Below are positions 1-7,549 of a DNA stretch of 17,394 bases, one piece after another. The DNA lies in contig JAQBUS010000005.1 of the NCBI GenBank assembly GCA_027623875.1, positions 1-17,394 of the forward strand, in the 5' to 3' direction. The position numbers and the translations under genes were made by a program. Source of the DNA: Pseudomonadota bacterium. GTDB lineage: Bacteria > Pseudomonadota > Alphaproteobacteria > Rhodobacterales > Rhodobacteraceae. The notes beneath the pieces are model-generated. The model saw only the letters and a list, made by a program, of their open reading frames with translations. It was not told the origin of the DNA and did no database searches. Position 1 is the first letter of the stretch, and each line of letters starts with the position of its first letter.

Positions 1-77
1 CTCACGCTTTGGCTAACGCTGCCCTAGTATCTGGATTGCTTCCAAAAGTTAAAAACACCACTCAATCTAAAAATTAA
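1..77 (+). CDS. mnhG: C-terminal end of a probable Mrp/Mnh antiporter subunit G (partial)
   Basis: Only the last 24 codons are present, read in the frame starting at base 3 and ending with TAA at 75-77. The visible peptide begins HALANAALVSGLLP and then has a short polar tail. Subunit G proteins of Mrp/Mnh antiporters end in a similar way, with a His-Ala-containing helix that carries on to a small hydrophobic patch. The assignment rests mainly on position: it is immediately upstream (29 bases) of an Mrp operon that lacks G, E and F within the window. MnhG is a small three-helix membrane subunit of the complex. The start lies outside the window, so no domain can be checked. It could be another small membrane protein, but the context makes MnhG the best reading. 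Confidence 0.6.
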   Translation, partial: HALANAALVSGLLPKVKNTTQSKN

Positions 78-106
78 ACTAAGAAAAAAATTACTAAAGG
101 CCCTTA

Positions 107-667
107 ATGGAAACATTTATTAATATAATTTTATTTACTTTACTGGTCGTTACAGCGATTGCAGTTACAAGAACTCACGGGTTATTTGGAGTGGCAATGC
201 TGTCTGGGGTATTTAGTTTGCTCTCAGCTCTACTGCTAGTGACCCTTGATGCTGTAGACGTAGCATTTACTGAAGCGGCCGTCGGAGCAGGAATTTCAAC
301 TGTACTCATGCTCTCGGCTCTTTCATTAACCTCTCGCCACGAAAAAGAATCTTCACGTTCAAACGTGGTTCCGCTTTTAGTAGTTATGTGTACAGGTATT
401 TTATTATTTTATGGAACACTTGATATGCCAAATTTTGGAGAAGAAGGCTCTCCAGCGCAAAATCATGTTTCAAAAGCGTACATTGAAAGGTCACCATCTG
501 AAATTGGCGTTCCTAACATCGTCACGGCAATTTTAGCAAGTTATCGCGGGTACGACACTATGGGGGAAACTGCGGTAGTATTTACGGCAGGTGTAGGAGT
601 TCTCCTTCTCCTTAGTGGGCTTCAGAGGCGTCGCCGCAAAGAATATAAAAAATCAGGGAAACTATAG
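107..667 (+). CDS. Free-standing MrpA C-terminal-like subunit (DUF4040/MbhD plus MbhE domains)
   Basis: A 186-residue integral membrane protein with about five hydrophobic segments. Residues 47-72 carry the DUF4040/MbhD signature, with LDAVDVAFTEAAVGAG holding the conserved Asp51 and Glu56. Residues 134-168 carry the MbhE-type motif (VPNIVTAILASYRGYDTMGE). In canonical Mrp antiporters these two domains form the C-terminal part of the roughly 800-residue MrpA; here they are one small separate protein, as in membrane-bound hydrogenase-type modules. Its expected role is to help build the proton or cation path between the antiporter-like subunits and the small MrpB/C/F/G subunits in the inner membrane. 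The ATG at 107 has an AAAGG ribosome site 6 bases upstream. The stop TAG (665-667) shares its G with the GTG start of the next gene, so translation is probably coupled. Annotation pipelines often call such proteins subunit B or 'DUF4040'. Confidence 0.85.
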   Translation: METFINIILFTLLVVTAIAVTRTHGLFGVAMLSGVFSLLSALLLVTLDAVDVAFTEAAVGAGISTVLMLSALSLTSRHEKESSRSNVVPLLVVMCTGILLFYGTLDMPNFGEEGSPAQNHVSKAYIERSPSEIGVPNIVTAILASYRGYDTMGETAVVFTAGVGVLLLLSGLQRRRRKEYKKSGKL

Positions 668-1107
668 TGCGGCATCATTTGATACTTCGTGTAATCACAA
701 AGCTTTTAGTCGGAGCAATGATGTTATTTGCATTCTATGTTCAGTTTCATGGAGATTATTCACCTGGAGGTGGATTTCAAGCAGGCGTAATAATGGCCGT
801 TGCGTTTATTATATATGGAATAGTTTTCGACTTAGATCATGTGCAAAGAGTTCTTCCACCTTGGATTGCGCATAAAATGCTTGCGATCGGTGTTCTTCTT
901 TACTCAGGCACTGGGATTGTGAGCTTCTTTCAGGGTTTAAATTTTTTAGATTATACTGCATTCAGTCCTCACCACCCTGTTCATGGTCAACACTACGGCA
1001 TATTTGCAGTGGAGTTAGGCGTAGGGATAACAGTAACTGGAGTTATGGTTTCAATTTATTACGCATTTGCAGGACGAACGTCCGAAATACGTGATGAGGA
1101 CTGGTAA
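667..1107 (+). CDS. mnhB: Na+/H+ antiporter subunit B (MnhB/MrpB domain)
   Basis: A 146-residue four-helix membrane protein. The family hallmark HGDYSPGGGFQAGV lies at residues 28-41, just after the first helix, and the last helix contains the conserved VELGVGITV pattern with Glu116. MrpB is one of the small subunits that line the ion-translocating module of Mrp-type cation:proton antiporters in the inner membrane. The start is GTG at 667, overlapping the previous stop by one base (TAGTG), and the stop overlaps the ATG of the next gene by one base (TAATG). This leaves no room for separate promoters, so it is co-transcribed with its neighbours. Length is normal for a stand-alone MnhB. The family call is secure; the ion carried (Na+, K+ or only H+) cannot be read from the sequence. 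Confidence 0.93.
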   Translation: MRHHLILRVITKLLVGAMMLFAFYVQFHGDYSPGGGFQAGVIMAVAFIIYGIVFDLDHVQRVLPPWIAHKMLAIGVLLYSGTGIVSFFQGLNFLDYTAFSPHHPVHGQHYGIFAVELGVGITVTGVMVSIYYAFAGRTSEIRDEDW

Positions 1108-1547
1108 TGATTGACCTTTTTACCTTGAATTTCATACTAGGTCATATCAATTACTGGTTGTTCATAGTGCTTATGATGACAGGTTTATATATTGTAATTT
1201 CTAAAGGAAACCTTGTTAAAAAAATTGTAGGGTTAAATATCTTTCAATCATCTGTTTTTATGTTTTACATTTCAATGGGTAAAGTTTCAGGCGGAACAGC
1301 ACCAATTTTTCCCTTAGACATGAAAATAGATTCAACGACAACATATTCGAACCCTCTGCCTCACGTTTTAATTTTAACTGCCATTGTGGTAGGGATTTCA
1401 ACGACGTCCTTAGCTTTAGCTCTAACTGTTCGAATAAGAGAGGCCTATGGGACGATTGAAGAGGACGACCTCGTCTCTATCGAACTCGAATTAAGCACTG
1501 AAGAATTATCTGCTGAGCACGCCCTAACAAACGGAAGAAAAGCATGA
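1107..1547 (+). CDS. mnhC: Na+/H+ antiporter subunit C (MnhC/MrpC, NuoK-like)
   Basis: A 146-residue membrane protein with three helices, homologous to complex I subunit NuoK. Residues 24-58 hold the family pattern (GLYIVISKGNLVKKIVGLNI), and residues 82-104 hold the second conserved block, NPLPHVLILTAIVVGISTTS. A loop rich in Gly, Thr and Pro separates the two. The C-terminal tail (about residue 116 onward) is acidic and probably cytoplasmic. It works with MnhB and the antiporter-like subunits in the membrane ion channel. It begins with ATG at 1107 in a TAATG overlap with mnhB and ends in an ATGA overlap with mnhD, so all three are expected to be translated in a coupled way. Length is slightly above a typical MnhC because of the tail. 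Confidence in the family is high. Confidence 0.93.
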   Translation: MIDLFTLNFILGHINYWLFIVLMMTGLYIVISKGNLVKKIVGLNIFQSSVFMFYISMGKVSGGTAPIFPLDMKIDSTTTYSNPLPHVLILTAIVVGISTTSLALALTVRIREAYGTIEEDDLVSIELELSTEELSAEHALTNGRKA

Positions 1548-3070
1548 GCCTGGAAGCTCCTCATAACTTAGCATTCTCTTTGTCAGATCATCTTCCAATC
1601 TTACAGGTTCTAATTCCTTTTATAGCTGCTCCACTAGCTGTCGTAATTGGCAATAGAATTATTGCTTGGTGGTTAGCATTTATTTCCAGTGTAATTTCCT
1701 TACTGATCGCAACAACTTTACTCGGAAAAGTTATAGATGGGAGCGTCATCTCATATCAAATAGGGGGTTGGGCACCACCTCTAGGCATAGAGTATCGAGT
1801 AGATAGTTTAAGTGCCTTAATACTATTTCTAGTAACTTTAGTAAGTACCATTATCCTTCCCTATGCATACAAGAGCATTAATTTCGAAATCCCAAAAGAA
1901 CAGCATACACTTTTTTATGCAGCGTATCTACTATGCTTAACAGGCCTATTAGGTGTGGCTGTTACAGGAGATGCATTTAATGTTTTTGTATTTCTAGAAA
2001 TTTCTTCACTCTCTACATATGTCCTTATCGCTCAAGGTTCCTATCGAGACAAGCGAGCACTGACTGCAGCTTTTGACTACCTAATTATGGGTACGATTGG
2101 AGCAACTTTTTTCGTAATTGGCATAGGCTTTCTATATATGGCCACGGGCACTCTTAATATGGTTGACATGTCTAACCTCATAAAAGGTCAGGAATCATTA
2201 AGTACTGTTCGATCAGGTTTTGTGTTCATCGTTATAGGGATCGGTTTAAAATTGGCGATCTTTCCGCTCCATTTTTGGTTACCTCGTGCTTACACATACG
2301 CGCCTTCCGCTATTACGGCTTTCCTTGCAGCTACTGCCACAAAAGTTGCGGTGTATATGCTTTTACGATTTATGTTTACGATATTTCATCCAAACTTTTT
2401 ATCTAAAATATCTATTTTCGAATATATAATATTACCATTAGCTATTATGGCCATGTTTTCTGCTTCTGTTATCGCTGTTTTCCAAAGTGATTTTAAAAAA
2501 CTTTTAGCTTACTCAAGCATTGCACAAATTGGATATATTCTACTAGGAATAGGCTTAATGTCTGAAACAAGTTTAACCGCTGCTGTGATTCATATTTTCA
2601 ATCATGGAATCACAAAAGCTGTTCTCTTTATGGGAATAGGTGCTTACGTTTTACAAGGTAGGGGCTCTTTTCTTTCTGACTTAGAAGGAATCGGAAAAGT
2701 AATGCCCTGGACAAGTGCTGCAATCGTCGTGGGTTTTTTAAGCCTAATTGGAGTCCCAGGGACAGTAGGTTTTATCAGTAAGTGGTTTCTGGTTAAATCT
2801 GCATTGGAAATAGGCTGGTGGCCGGTGGCTATTGCGATTGTTCTCACTTCCTTACTTGCAGTAATTTATTGTTGGAGAGTTATAGAAACAATATATTTTA
2901 AGCCACTCCTGTCAAAAAAATTAACTGCTGAAACACCTATTTCGATGCTTCTCCCAATCTGGGTGGGAGCTCTTGCTTGTATCTATTTTGGTTTAAATAC
3001 AGAAGCAATAATGACCACATCTCAAATGGCAGCAAAAAGTCTCTATGCTGGGTCGTTTGGTTCGCTTTAA
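1544..3070 (+). CDS. mnhD: Antiporter-like subunit D (MnhD/MrpD, NuoN/M-like)
   Basis: A 508-residue protein with about 14 transmembrane helices of the proton-conducting membrane transporter family shared by MrpA/D and complex I NuoL/M/N. The residues known to build the proton path in this family can be picked out: Glu152 in FVFLEISSLSTY (helix 5 equivalent), Lys236 in GLKLAIFPLHFWLP (helix 7), Lys267 in ATATKVAVYMLLR (helix 8), His350, His354 and Lys358 in the discontinuous helix 10/11 region, and Lys413 in GTVGFISKWFL (helix 12). All key charges are present, so it should be active. The WLPRAYTYAPS loop is, from memory, common among alphaproteobacterial MnhD-like proteins. It overlaps mnhC by 4 bases (ATGA) and is followed 15 bases later by the second antiporter-like gene. 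It is the best candidate for the canonical MrpD of this complex. Confidence 0.92.
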   Translation: MSLEAPHNLAFSLSDHLPILQVLIPFIAAPLAVVIGNRIIAWWLAFISSVISLLIATTLLGKVIDGSVISYQIGGWAPPLGIEYRVDSLSALILFLVTLVSTIILPYAYKSINFEIPKEQHTLFYAAYLLCLTGLLGVAVTGDAFNVFVFLEISSLSTYVLIAQGSYRDKRALTAAFDYLIMGTIGATFFVIGIGFLYMATGTLNMVDMSNLIKGQESLSTVRSGFVFIVIGIGLKLAIFPLHFWLPRAYTYAPSAITAFLAATATKVAVYMLLRFMFTIFHPNFLSKISIFEYIILPLAIMAMFSASVIAVFQSDFKKLLAYSSIAQIGYILLGIGLMSETSLTAAVIHIFNHGITKAVLFMGIGAYVLQGRGSFLSDLEGIGKVMPWTSAAIVVGFLSLIGVPGTVGFISKWFLVKSALEIGWWPVAIAIVLTSLLAVIYCWRVIETIYFKPLLSKKLTAETPISMLLPIWVGALACIYFGLNTEAIMTTSQMAAKSLYAGSFGSL

Positions 3071-3085
3071 GGAAAAGGAATTCTA

Positions 3086-4549
3086 GTGGAAACAAATACT
3101 GCAATTCTTTTAAGTATTATCATCCCTCTGTTGGCTGCAATATGTAATATTTATATAAAAAAACACCCAAACCTAAGAGATAGTATAACTTTAATTTCTT
3201 CTATTCTTACATTTTTGAACGTTTGTATAATCCTATATAATGTAGGAAATAACACGACGGACACTATGATCTTGTTCTCAGTGGCAAGCGGACTAACCAT
3301 ATCTTTTCATGTTGAGCCTCTTGGTTTGCTGTTTGCTCTTTTAGCTTCCGGACTTTGGATCGTTACACATATTTATGGTGTTGGCTATATGCGGAAAAAC
3401 AAAGAGGAAAATCACGGGAGGTTTTTCGCTTGTTTCTCCTTAGCTATCGCTTCGGTTATGGGAATAGCATTTTCATCAAATTTATTTACATTATTTTTCT
3501 TTTACGAAGCTCTGACATTAACTACTTACCCACTAGTTGCCCATAAAGGCTCCAGTGAGGCCTTGAAAGGAGCCAGAACTTATTTTGGAATATTAATTGG
3601 AACCTCCATTGGCCTACAACTAATTGCGATTATTTGGACTCTTGTCATAGCTGGATCTCTAGACTTCACACGTGGCGGAATTCTTCTAGGCAAGATTGAA
3701 GGGCCGTTAGTCGCCCTACTGCTCTTTCTATATGTTTTCGGTATTGGAAAAGCTGCAATCATGCCTTTTCACCGATGGCTTCCTGCAGCAATGGTTGCCC
3801 CAACCCCCGTATCCGCACTACTTCATGCTGTAGCAGTTGTTAAAGCTGGGGTTTTTACTATTCTAAAGGTAGGCATATATATATTTGGAATCGATTTTTT
3901 GAAAGAAAGCGGTGCATCATATTGGCTCATGTGGTTAGCCGCATTTACTATTATTGCTGCATCATTAATTGCCCTAACAAAAGACAACCTTAAAGCACGC
4001 CTTGCATACTCAACCATAAGCCAATTATCTTATATTACCTTAGGTATGGCCCTGGCCACATCTATGGGGGTTCTCGGTGCCGGACTACACATAGTTATGC
4101 ATGCAATGGGTAAAATAACTCTATTTATGTGCGCTGGATCTATTTACGTTGCAACTCACAAAACTAAAATAAGTGAAATGAACGGATTAGGGCGCTTAAT
4201 GCCTATAACTTTTGTGGCTTTTCTAATAGGATCTCTCTCTATTATCGGACTGCCTCCACTCGGAGGCTCTTGGAGTAAGTGGTTACTTATTTTGGGAGCT
4301 GCTGACAGAAACCAGTTTCTTATTATTCTAGTTTTAATACTTAGCTCTTTACTAAATGTAGCTTACCTTTTGCCAATATTTGTAAAAGGATTTTTTCTTG
4401 GAAAAAAAGACAATACCCCGCATAAATCTTTAGAAAGCTCTACTTTAATTTGGCTCCCACCCGCCTTTACAGCATTTTGTTGCTTGGTTCTATTTTTTGT
4501 AGCAGACGATATATTACTATTTCTTACACCCATAGTTTCATTGGAATAA
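3086..4549 (+). CDS. Second antiporter-like subunit (NuoM/MrpD family)
   Basis: A 487-residue, roughly 14-helix member of the same proton-conducting transporter family as the preceding gene, but clearly divergent from it. Key charges are kept: Glu141 in FFFYEALTLTTYPL, Lys222 in GIGKAAIMPFHRWLP, His247 and Lys253 in LLHAVAVVKAGVF, His335, His339 and Lys343 in LHIVMHAMGKITLF, and Lys398 in GGSWSKWLL. The YEALTLTTYPLVAH block resembles NuoM and MrpA more than MrpD. The start is GTG at 3086, with an AAGGA ribosome site at 3075-3079; the 15-base gap to mnhD contains only this site. It probably supplies a second proton or cation half-channel in the complex. The usual name in databases would be NADH-quinone oxidoreductase subunit M or antiporter subunit D, but no complex I peripheral-arm gene is nearby. 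Confidence 0.88.
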   Translation: METNTAILLSIIIPLLAAICNIYIKKHPNLRDSITLISSILTFLNVCIILYNVGNNTTDTMILFSVASGLTISFHVEPLGLLFALLASGLWIVTHIYGVGYMRKNKEENHGRFFACFSLAIASVMGIAFSSNLFTLFFFYEALTLTTYPLVAHKGSSEALKGARTYFGILIGTSIGLQLIAIIWTLVIAGSLDFTRGGILLGKIEGPLVALLLFLYVFGIGKAAIMPFHRWLPAAMVAPTPVSALLHAVAVVKAGVFTILKVGIYIFGIDFLKESGASYWLMWLAAFTIIAASLIALTKDNLKARLAYSTISQLSYITLGMALATSMGVLGAGLHIVMHAMGKITLFMCAGSIYVATHKTKISEMNGLGRLMPITFVAFLIGSLSIIGLPPLGGSWSKWLLILGAADRNQFLIILVLILSSLLNVAYLLPIFVKGFFLGKKDNTPHKSLESSTLIWLPPAFTAFCCLVLFFVADDILLFLTPIVSLE

Positions 4550-4556
4550 AAACAAC

Positions 4557-4904
4557 ATGCAAGCTCAAGATAAAAACGACACGGCTAATTTACCCAAGCT
4601 AGGAAGAGTTCTTAATAAAATCGACTCATATAATGGTGTAAGATACATATTTATATTCTTAATAACAGCTTGTGGAGTTTTATTTTTAATCGATTTTTTT
4701 ATTGAAAAACATGGTTACTTTACTGTGGAAAATCTTTATGGTTTTTACGGTTTTTACGGCTTTGTAATGTTTTCTGGAATTATCTTTAGCGTTAAGATTT
4801 TGAGAACCATAATTAAGAGACCCGAGAATTACTATGGAACTAAAGCTATCGATCAAGAAGTTTATCCCAAGGACGAGTTAGAAAAGGTCGACCATGGTTC
4901 ATAG
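4557..4904 (+). CDS. Small two-helix membrane protein of the antiporter operon
   Basis: A 115-residue protein that I cannot place in a named family. It has a polar N-terminus (1-28), a first transmembrane helix at about 30-48 (IFIFLITACGVLFLIDFF), a short loop, and a second helix at about 61-82 beginning YGFYGFYGFV. A basic stretch and RPENYYG (89-94) follow, then an acidic tail. From memory, small proteins with a GFYGFYGFV helix and a following R-x-E-x-YY motif occur beside other multi-subunit antiporter clusters, so it is probably an accessory or structural subunit rather than a chance reading frame. It starts 7 bases after the previous stop with no clear ribosome site, suggesting coupling, and overlaps the next gene by 11 bases. 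That packing and the membrane topology support a real gene; the function is unknown. Confidence 0.8.
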   Translation: MQAQDKNDTANLPKLGRVLNKIDSYNGVRYIFIFLITACGVLFLIDFFIEKHGYFTVENLYGFYGFYGFVMFSGIIFSVKILRTIIKRPENYYGTKAIDQEVYPKDELEKVDHGS

Positions 4905-6600
4905 TTTAACGACCCCAACAGCATTTTGGTTTTTTTATTCTGTAATTTTGCTTCTTGCTCTGCCCTCAGGAAAGTTACGAAGCTCTTTTCTACTGATGGT
5001 CCCAATTCTGGCAGGAATTCATTTATGGAATTTACCTTTAGGGAATTTGGTACAAGTTAAACTTTTTAACTTTGATTTAGAGCTTATGCGAGTTGATAAA
5101 CTATCTCGTATTTTTGGTTTAATTTTCTGTCTAGCAGCATTCTTGGGAAATCTTTACGCTGCTCATTTAAGAGATACGGTACAACAAGTAGCAGCATTAC
5201 TTTATGCTGGTGCCGCTATTGGTGCAGTTTTTGCCGGAGACCTAATTACACTTTTTATTTACTGGGAAGGAACAGCGCTTGCATCTGTTTTCCTTATATG
5301 GGCCAGGCGAACAGTTGCTTCTTATCACACGGGAATGAGATACCTTATAATTCAAATAGGCTCAGGGGTAATTCTCTTAGTTGGGGTGGCATTATTTTTT
5401 AACGAGACGGGATCTATTAGATTTGAATTAATGACTTTAACTTCTCTCGCCACTTGGCTTATATTCTTGTCCTTCGGTATAAAGTGTGCGTTTCCTTTAC
5501 TCCATAACTGGGTTCAAGATAGCTATCCGGCCGCAACAGTTACGGGAACAGTAATCCTTTCTGCATTTACAACAAAGCTTGCCGTATACGCCTTAGCCAG
5601 AGGGTTTGCCGGAACAGAAATACTTATCTACATCGGAGCCGCAATGACACTGTTTCCAATTTTCTTTGCAGAGATTGAGAATGATCTAAGACGCGTACTG
5701 GCATATAGCACGAATAATCAATTAGGTTTCATGGTTGTTGGAATAGGAATTGGGACAGAGCTATCGATGAATGGGGCCGTTAGCCATGCAGTAGCTCACA
5801 TTTTATTTAAATCACTTTTATTTATGAGTGTTGGTGCAGTTCTTTTTAGAACAGGTACTTGCAAGGCTTCCGAACTAGGTGGGGTATATAGAACCATGCC
5901 TAGAACTGCTATATTTTGTTTAATTGGTGCAGCCTCCATTTCTGCTTTCCCTTTGTTTTCCGGATTTGTAACAAAATCACTTATCTTAGATGCAGCGGCA
6001 AAAGGGCATTATTATATAATTTGGGCGATTTTATTATTTGCATCAGCAGGTGTTCTATCTCACTCAGGAATTAAAATACCATATTTCACATTTTTTAGTC
6101 ATGATAGTGGCTTGCGACCTAAAGAAGCCCCACTTCATATGCAAGCTGCAATGGGCATTACGGCTTTCCTTTGCATCTTTATTGGTTGCTTTCCCTCAAC
6201 GCTATACTCTCTATTGCCTTATCCCGTGGAGTATCAAGCGTACACGACCTCTCATGTTGTTAATCAATTGCAACTTTTATTTTTTGCTCTCCTAGCTTTT
6301 GCGCTTCTTATGCGATCCGGAATTCATCCACCGGAAATTAAAGCCATAAATTTAGACAGCGACTGGATCTACAGACGTTTTCTTCCAAGTCTTATTGTTA
6401 AAGTAAAAAACTTAATCGATGGTTTTATATTTCGTATACACAGATTAATTCCTCTTAAACTTTATTCCGCTCTTAGATTAATACATATTTTACTCGGTCG
6501 CGAAGGTGCTTTAGCACGAGTATTGCCAGTTGGTTCAATGGTTTTATGGATGGTGATACTCTTGACTATTACGCTAGTGGTATCTTTTATTGGTTTTTAA
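4894..6600 (+). CDS. Third antiporter-like subunit (NuoL/MrpA N-terminal-like)
   Basis: A 568-residue polytopic protein of the proton-conducting transporter family, closest in style to NuoL, HyfB and the N-terminal part of MrpA. Channel charges visible are Glu125 in FIYWEGTALASV, Lys197 in SFGIKCAFPLLHNWVQDSYPAA, Lys228 in SAFTTKLAVYALAR, His298, His302 and Lys306 in HAVAHILFKSLLF, and Lys361 in FSGFVTKSLIL. The C-terminal part beyond about residue 400 adds further helices, then a stretch near 495-530 that could be amphipathic, and a final transmembrane helix (549-568). That order recalls the lateral helix of NuoL, but this is only a guess. The MbhD/MbhE domains of full MrpA are not attached; they are encoded at the head of the operon. 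The ATG at 4894 lies inside the upstream gene with AAAAGG 8 bases before it. It is the last gene of the operon and meets the opposing operon 4 bases later. Confidence 0.88.
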   Translation: MVHSLTTPTAFWFFYSVILLLALPSGKLRSSFLLMVPILAGIHLWNLPLGNLVQVKLFNFDLELMRVDKLSRIFGLIFCLAAFLGNLYAAHLRDTVQQVAALLYAGAAIGAVFAGDLITLFIYWEGTALASVFLIWARRTVASYHTGMRYLIIQIGSGVILLVGVALFFNETGSIRFELMTLTSLATWLIFLSFGIKCAFPLLHNWVQDSYPAATVTGTVILSAFTTKLAVYALARGFAGTEILIYIGAAMTLFPIFFAEIENDLRRVLAYSTNNQLGFMVVGIGIGTELSMNGAVSHAVAHILFKSLLFMSVGAVLFRTGTCKASELGGVYRTMPRTAIFCLIGAASISAFPLFSGFVTKSLILDAAAKGHYYIIWAILLFASAGVLSHSGIKIPYFTFFSHDSGLRPKEAPLHMQAAMGITAFLCIFIGCFPSTLYSLLPYPVEYQAYTTSHVVNQLQLLFFALLAFALLMRSGIHPPEIKAINLDSDWIYRRFLPSLIVKVKNLIDGFIFRIHRLIPLKLYSALRLIHILLGREGALARVLPVGSMVLWMVILLTITLVVSFIGF

Positions 6601-6604
6601 AAAA

Positions 6605-7537
6605 TCAGTAACCTTGCTGACGATTAACAGCATGTAGAAACGGCTTACCAGATTCCCCAATTTTTATATTTGCGGCAATACTTTCCGAAGCACTTTTAAC
6701 TCTTGTAGTCGAGGCTATATGAGGAGTTACCGTTACATTATTACTGTTCCAATAGAAATGATCTGGTGGCAATGGCTCCTCTCTAAATACATCTAATGTA
6801 GCATGACGAATGTGGCCTTCATTTATAGAATTGATCAATGCCTCATCTTCAATAAGATGTCCCCTTCCTGGATTGATAATCATTGCACCCTCAGGCATGT
6901 GCGATAAACTAGCTGAGTCAAGAATACCTGATGTACTACTTGTTAGTGGAAGCAAAAGAACGAGTATTTCTGCGTGAGTCAATGCTTTAACATAACCGTT
7001 GGCCCCATGATAACATCTAACATTATGTATCTTACGTTTTGTACGACTCCACCCGCAAACATTAAACTTAAAATTAGTAAGAGCTATAGCACACGCCGTC
7101 CCTAGCTCGCCCAAGCCCAAAATGCAAACGTTACGCTGCTTAGCCAGTGGCGGGACCACTTCATTTCTCCACACCCCATCCTGGTGATTAGTATGAAAGT
7201 CTAATCCTAAATGATACCTCAAGACATGCCCGGTAACATATTCAACCATACCATCCGTTAATTCCATATCTACCATTCGACATAGGGGAACATCTATGGT
7301 TGGATTATTCGCTATATGTTCTACTCCTGCCCATAGGCTCATTACGGCCTTTAGGCGTGGGTACTTTTGGAAATTTTTTATATCACAACTAGGTGAGTAA
7401 ATAATATATTCTACGTCATAAGCATTAACGTCAGTCGTTAACTGCACCTTTAGATCGCAATTAGAAAAAGCACTAATTAATTCTTTTTCATATACGAGCC
7501 AATCACTAGGCTGAGCGGCAAATAAAATTTTTATCAT
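6605..7537 (-). CDS. ghrA: D-2-hydroxyacid dehydrogenase, glyoxylate/hydroxypyruvate reductase A type
   Basis: A 310-residue cytoplasmic NAD(P)H-dependent reductase. The N-terminal half has the MSLWAGVEHI segment (66-75) that is typical of the GhrA branch. The Rossmann nucleotide-binding loop is GLGELG at 141-146. The catalytic Arg-Glu-His set is complete: Arg225 in INPGRG, Glu254 in DVFREEPLP and His273 in TPHIAS. By family, it reduces glyoxylate to glycolate and hydroxypyruvate to D-glycerate; the exact substrate cannot be deduced, and other 2-oxoacids are possible. The ATG at 7537 follows an AAGGTG ribosome site and lies 12 bases after the rodA stop, so it is probably the last gene of the mre/mrd operon. 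There is no obvious metabolic link to wall synthesis. Length is that of intact GhrA proteins. Confidence 0.85.
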   Translation of the reverse strand: MIKILFAAQPSDWLVYEKELISAFSNCDLKVQLTTDVNAYDVEYIIYSPSCDIKNFQKYPRLKAVMSLWAGVEHIANNPTIDVPLCRMVDMELTDGMVEYVTGHVLRYHLGLDFHTNHQDGVWRNEVVPPLAKQRNVCILGLGELGTACAIALTNFKFNVCGWSRTKRKIHNVRCYHGANGYVKALTHAEILVLLLPLTSSTSGILDSASLSHMPEGAMIINPGRGHLIEDEALINSINEGHIRHATLDVFREEPLPPDHFYWNSNNVTVTPHIASTTRVKSASESIAANIKIGESGKPFLHAVNRQQGY

Positions 7538-7549
7538 TTACTGGTCACC

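Noticed and set aside
4737..4760. Tandem copies of GGTTTTTAC in the small membrane protein gene, looking like a slippage repeat.
   Set aside because: They encode the GFYGFYGF helix, a pattern I recall from similar proteins beside antiporter clusters, and the third copy has diverged; protein conservation explains them better.
1544..6600. The three large membrane genes as a complex I (nuo) operon.
   Set aside because: No other nuo genes are present, and MnhB, MnhC and DUF4040/MbhE proteins are specific to Mrp-type modules.
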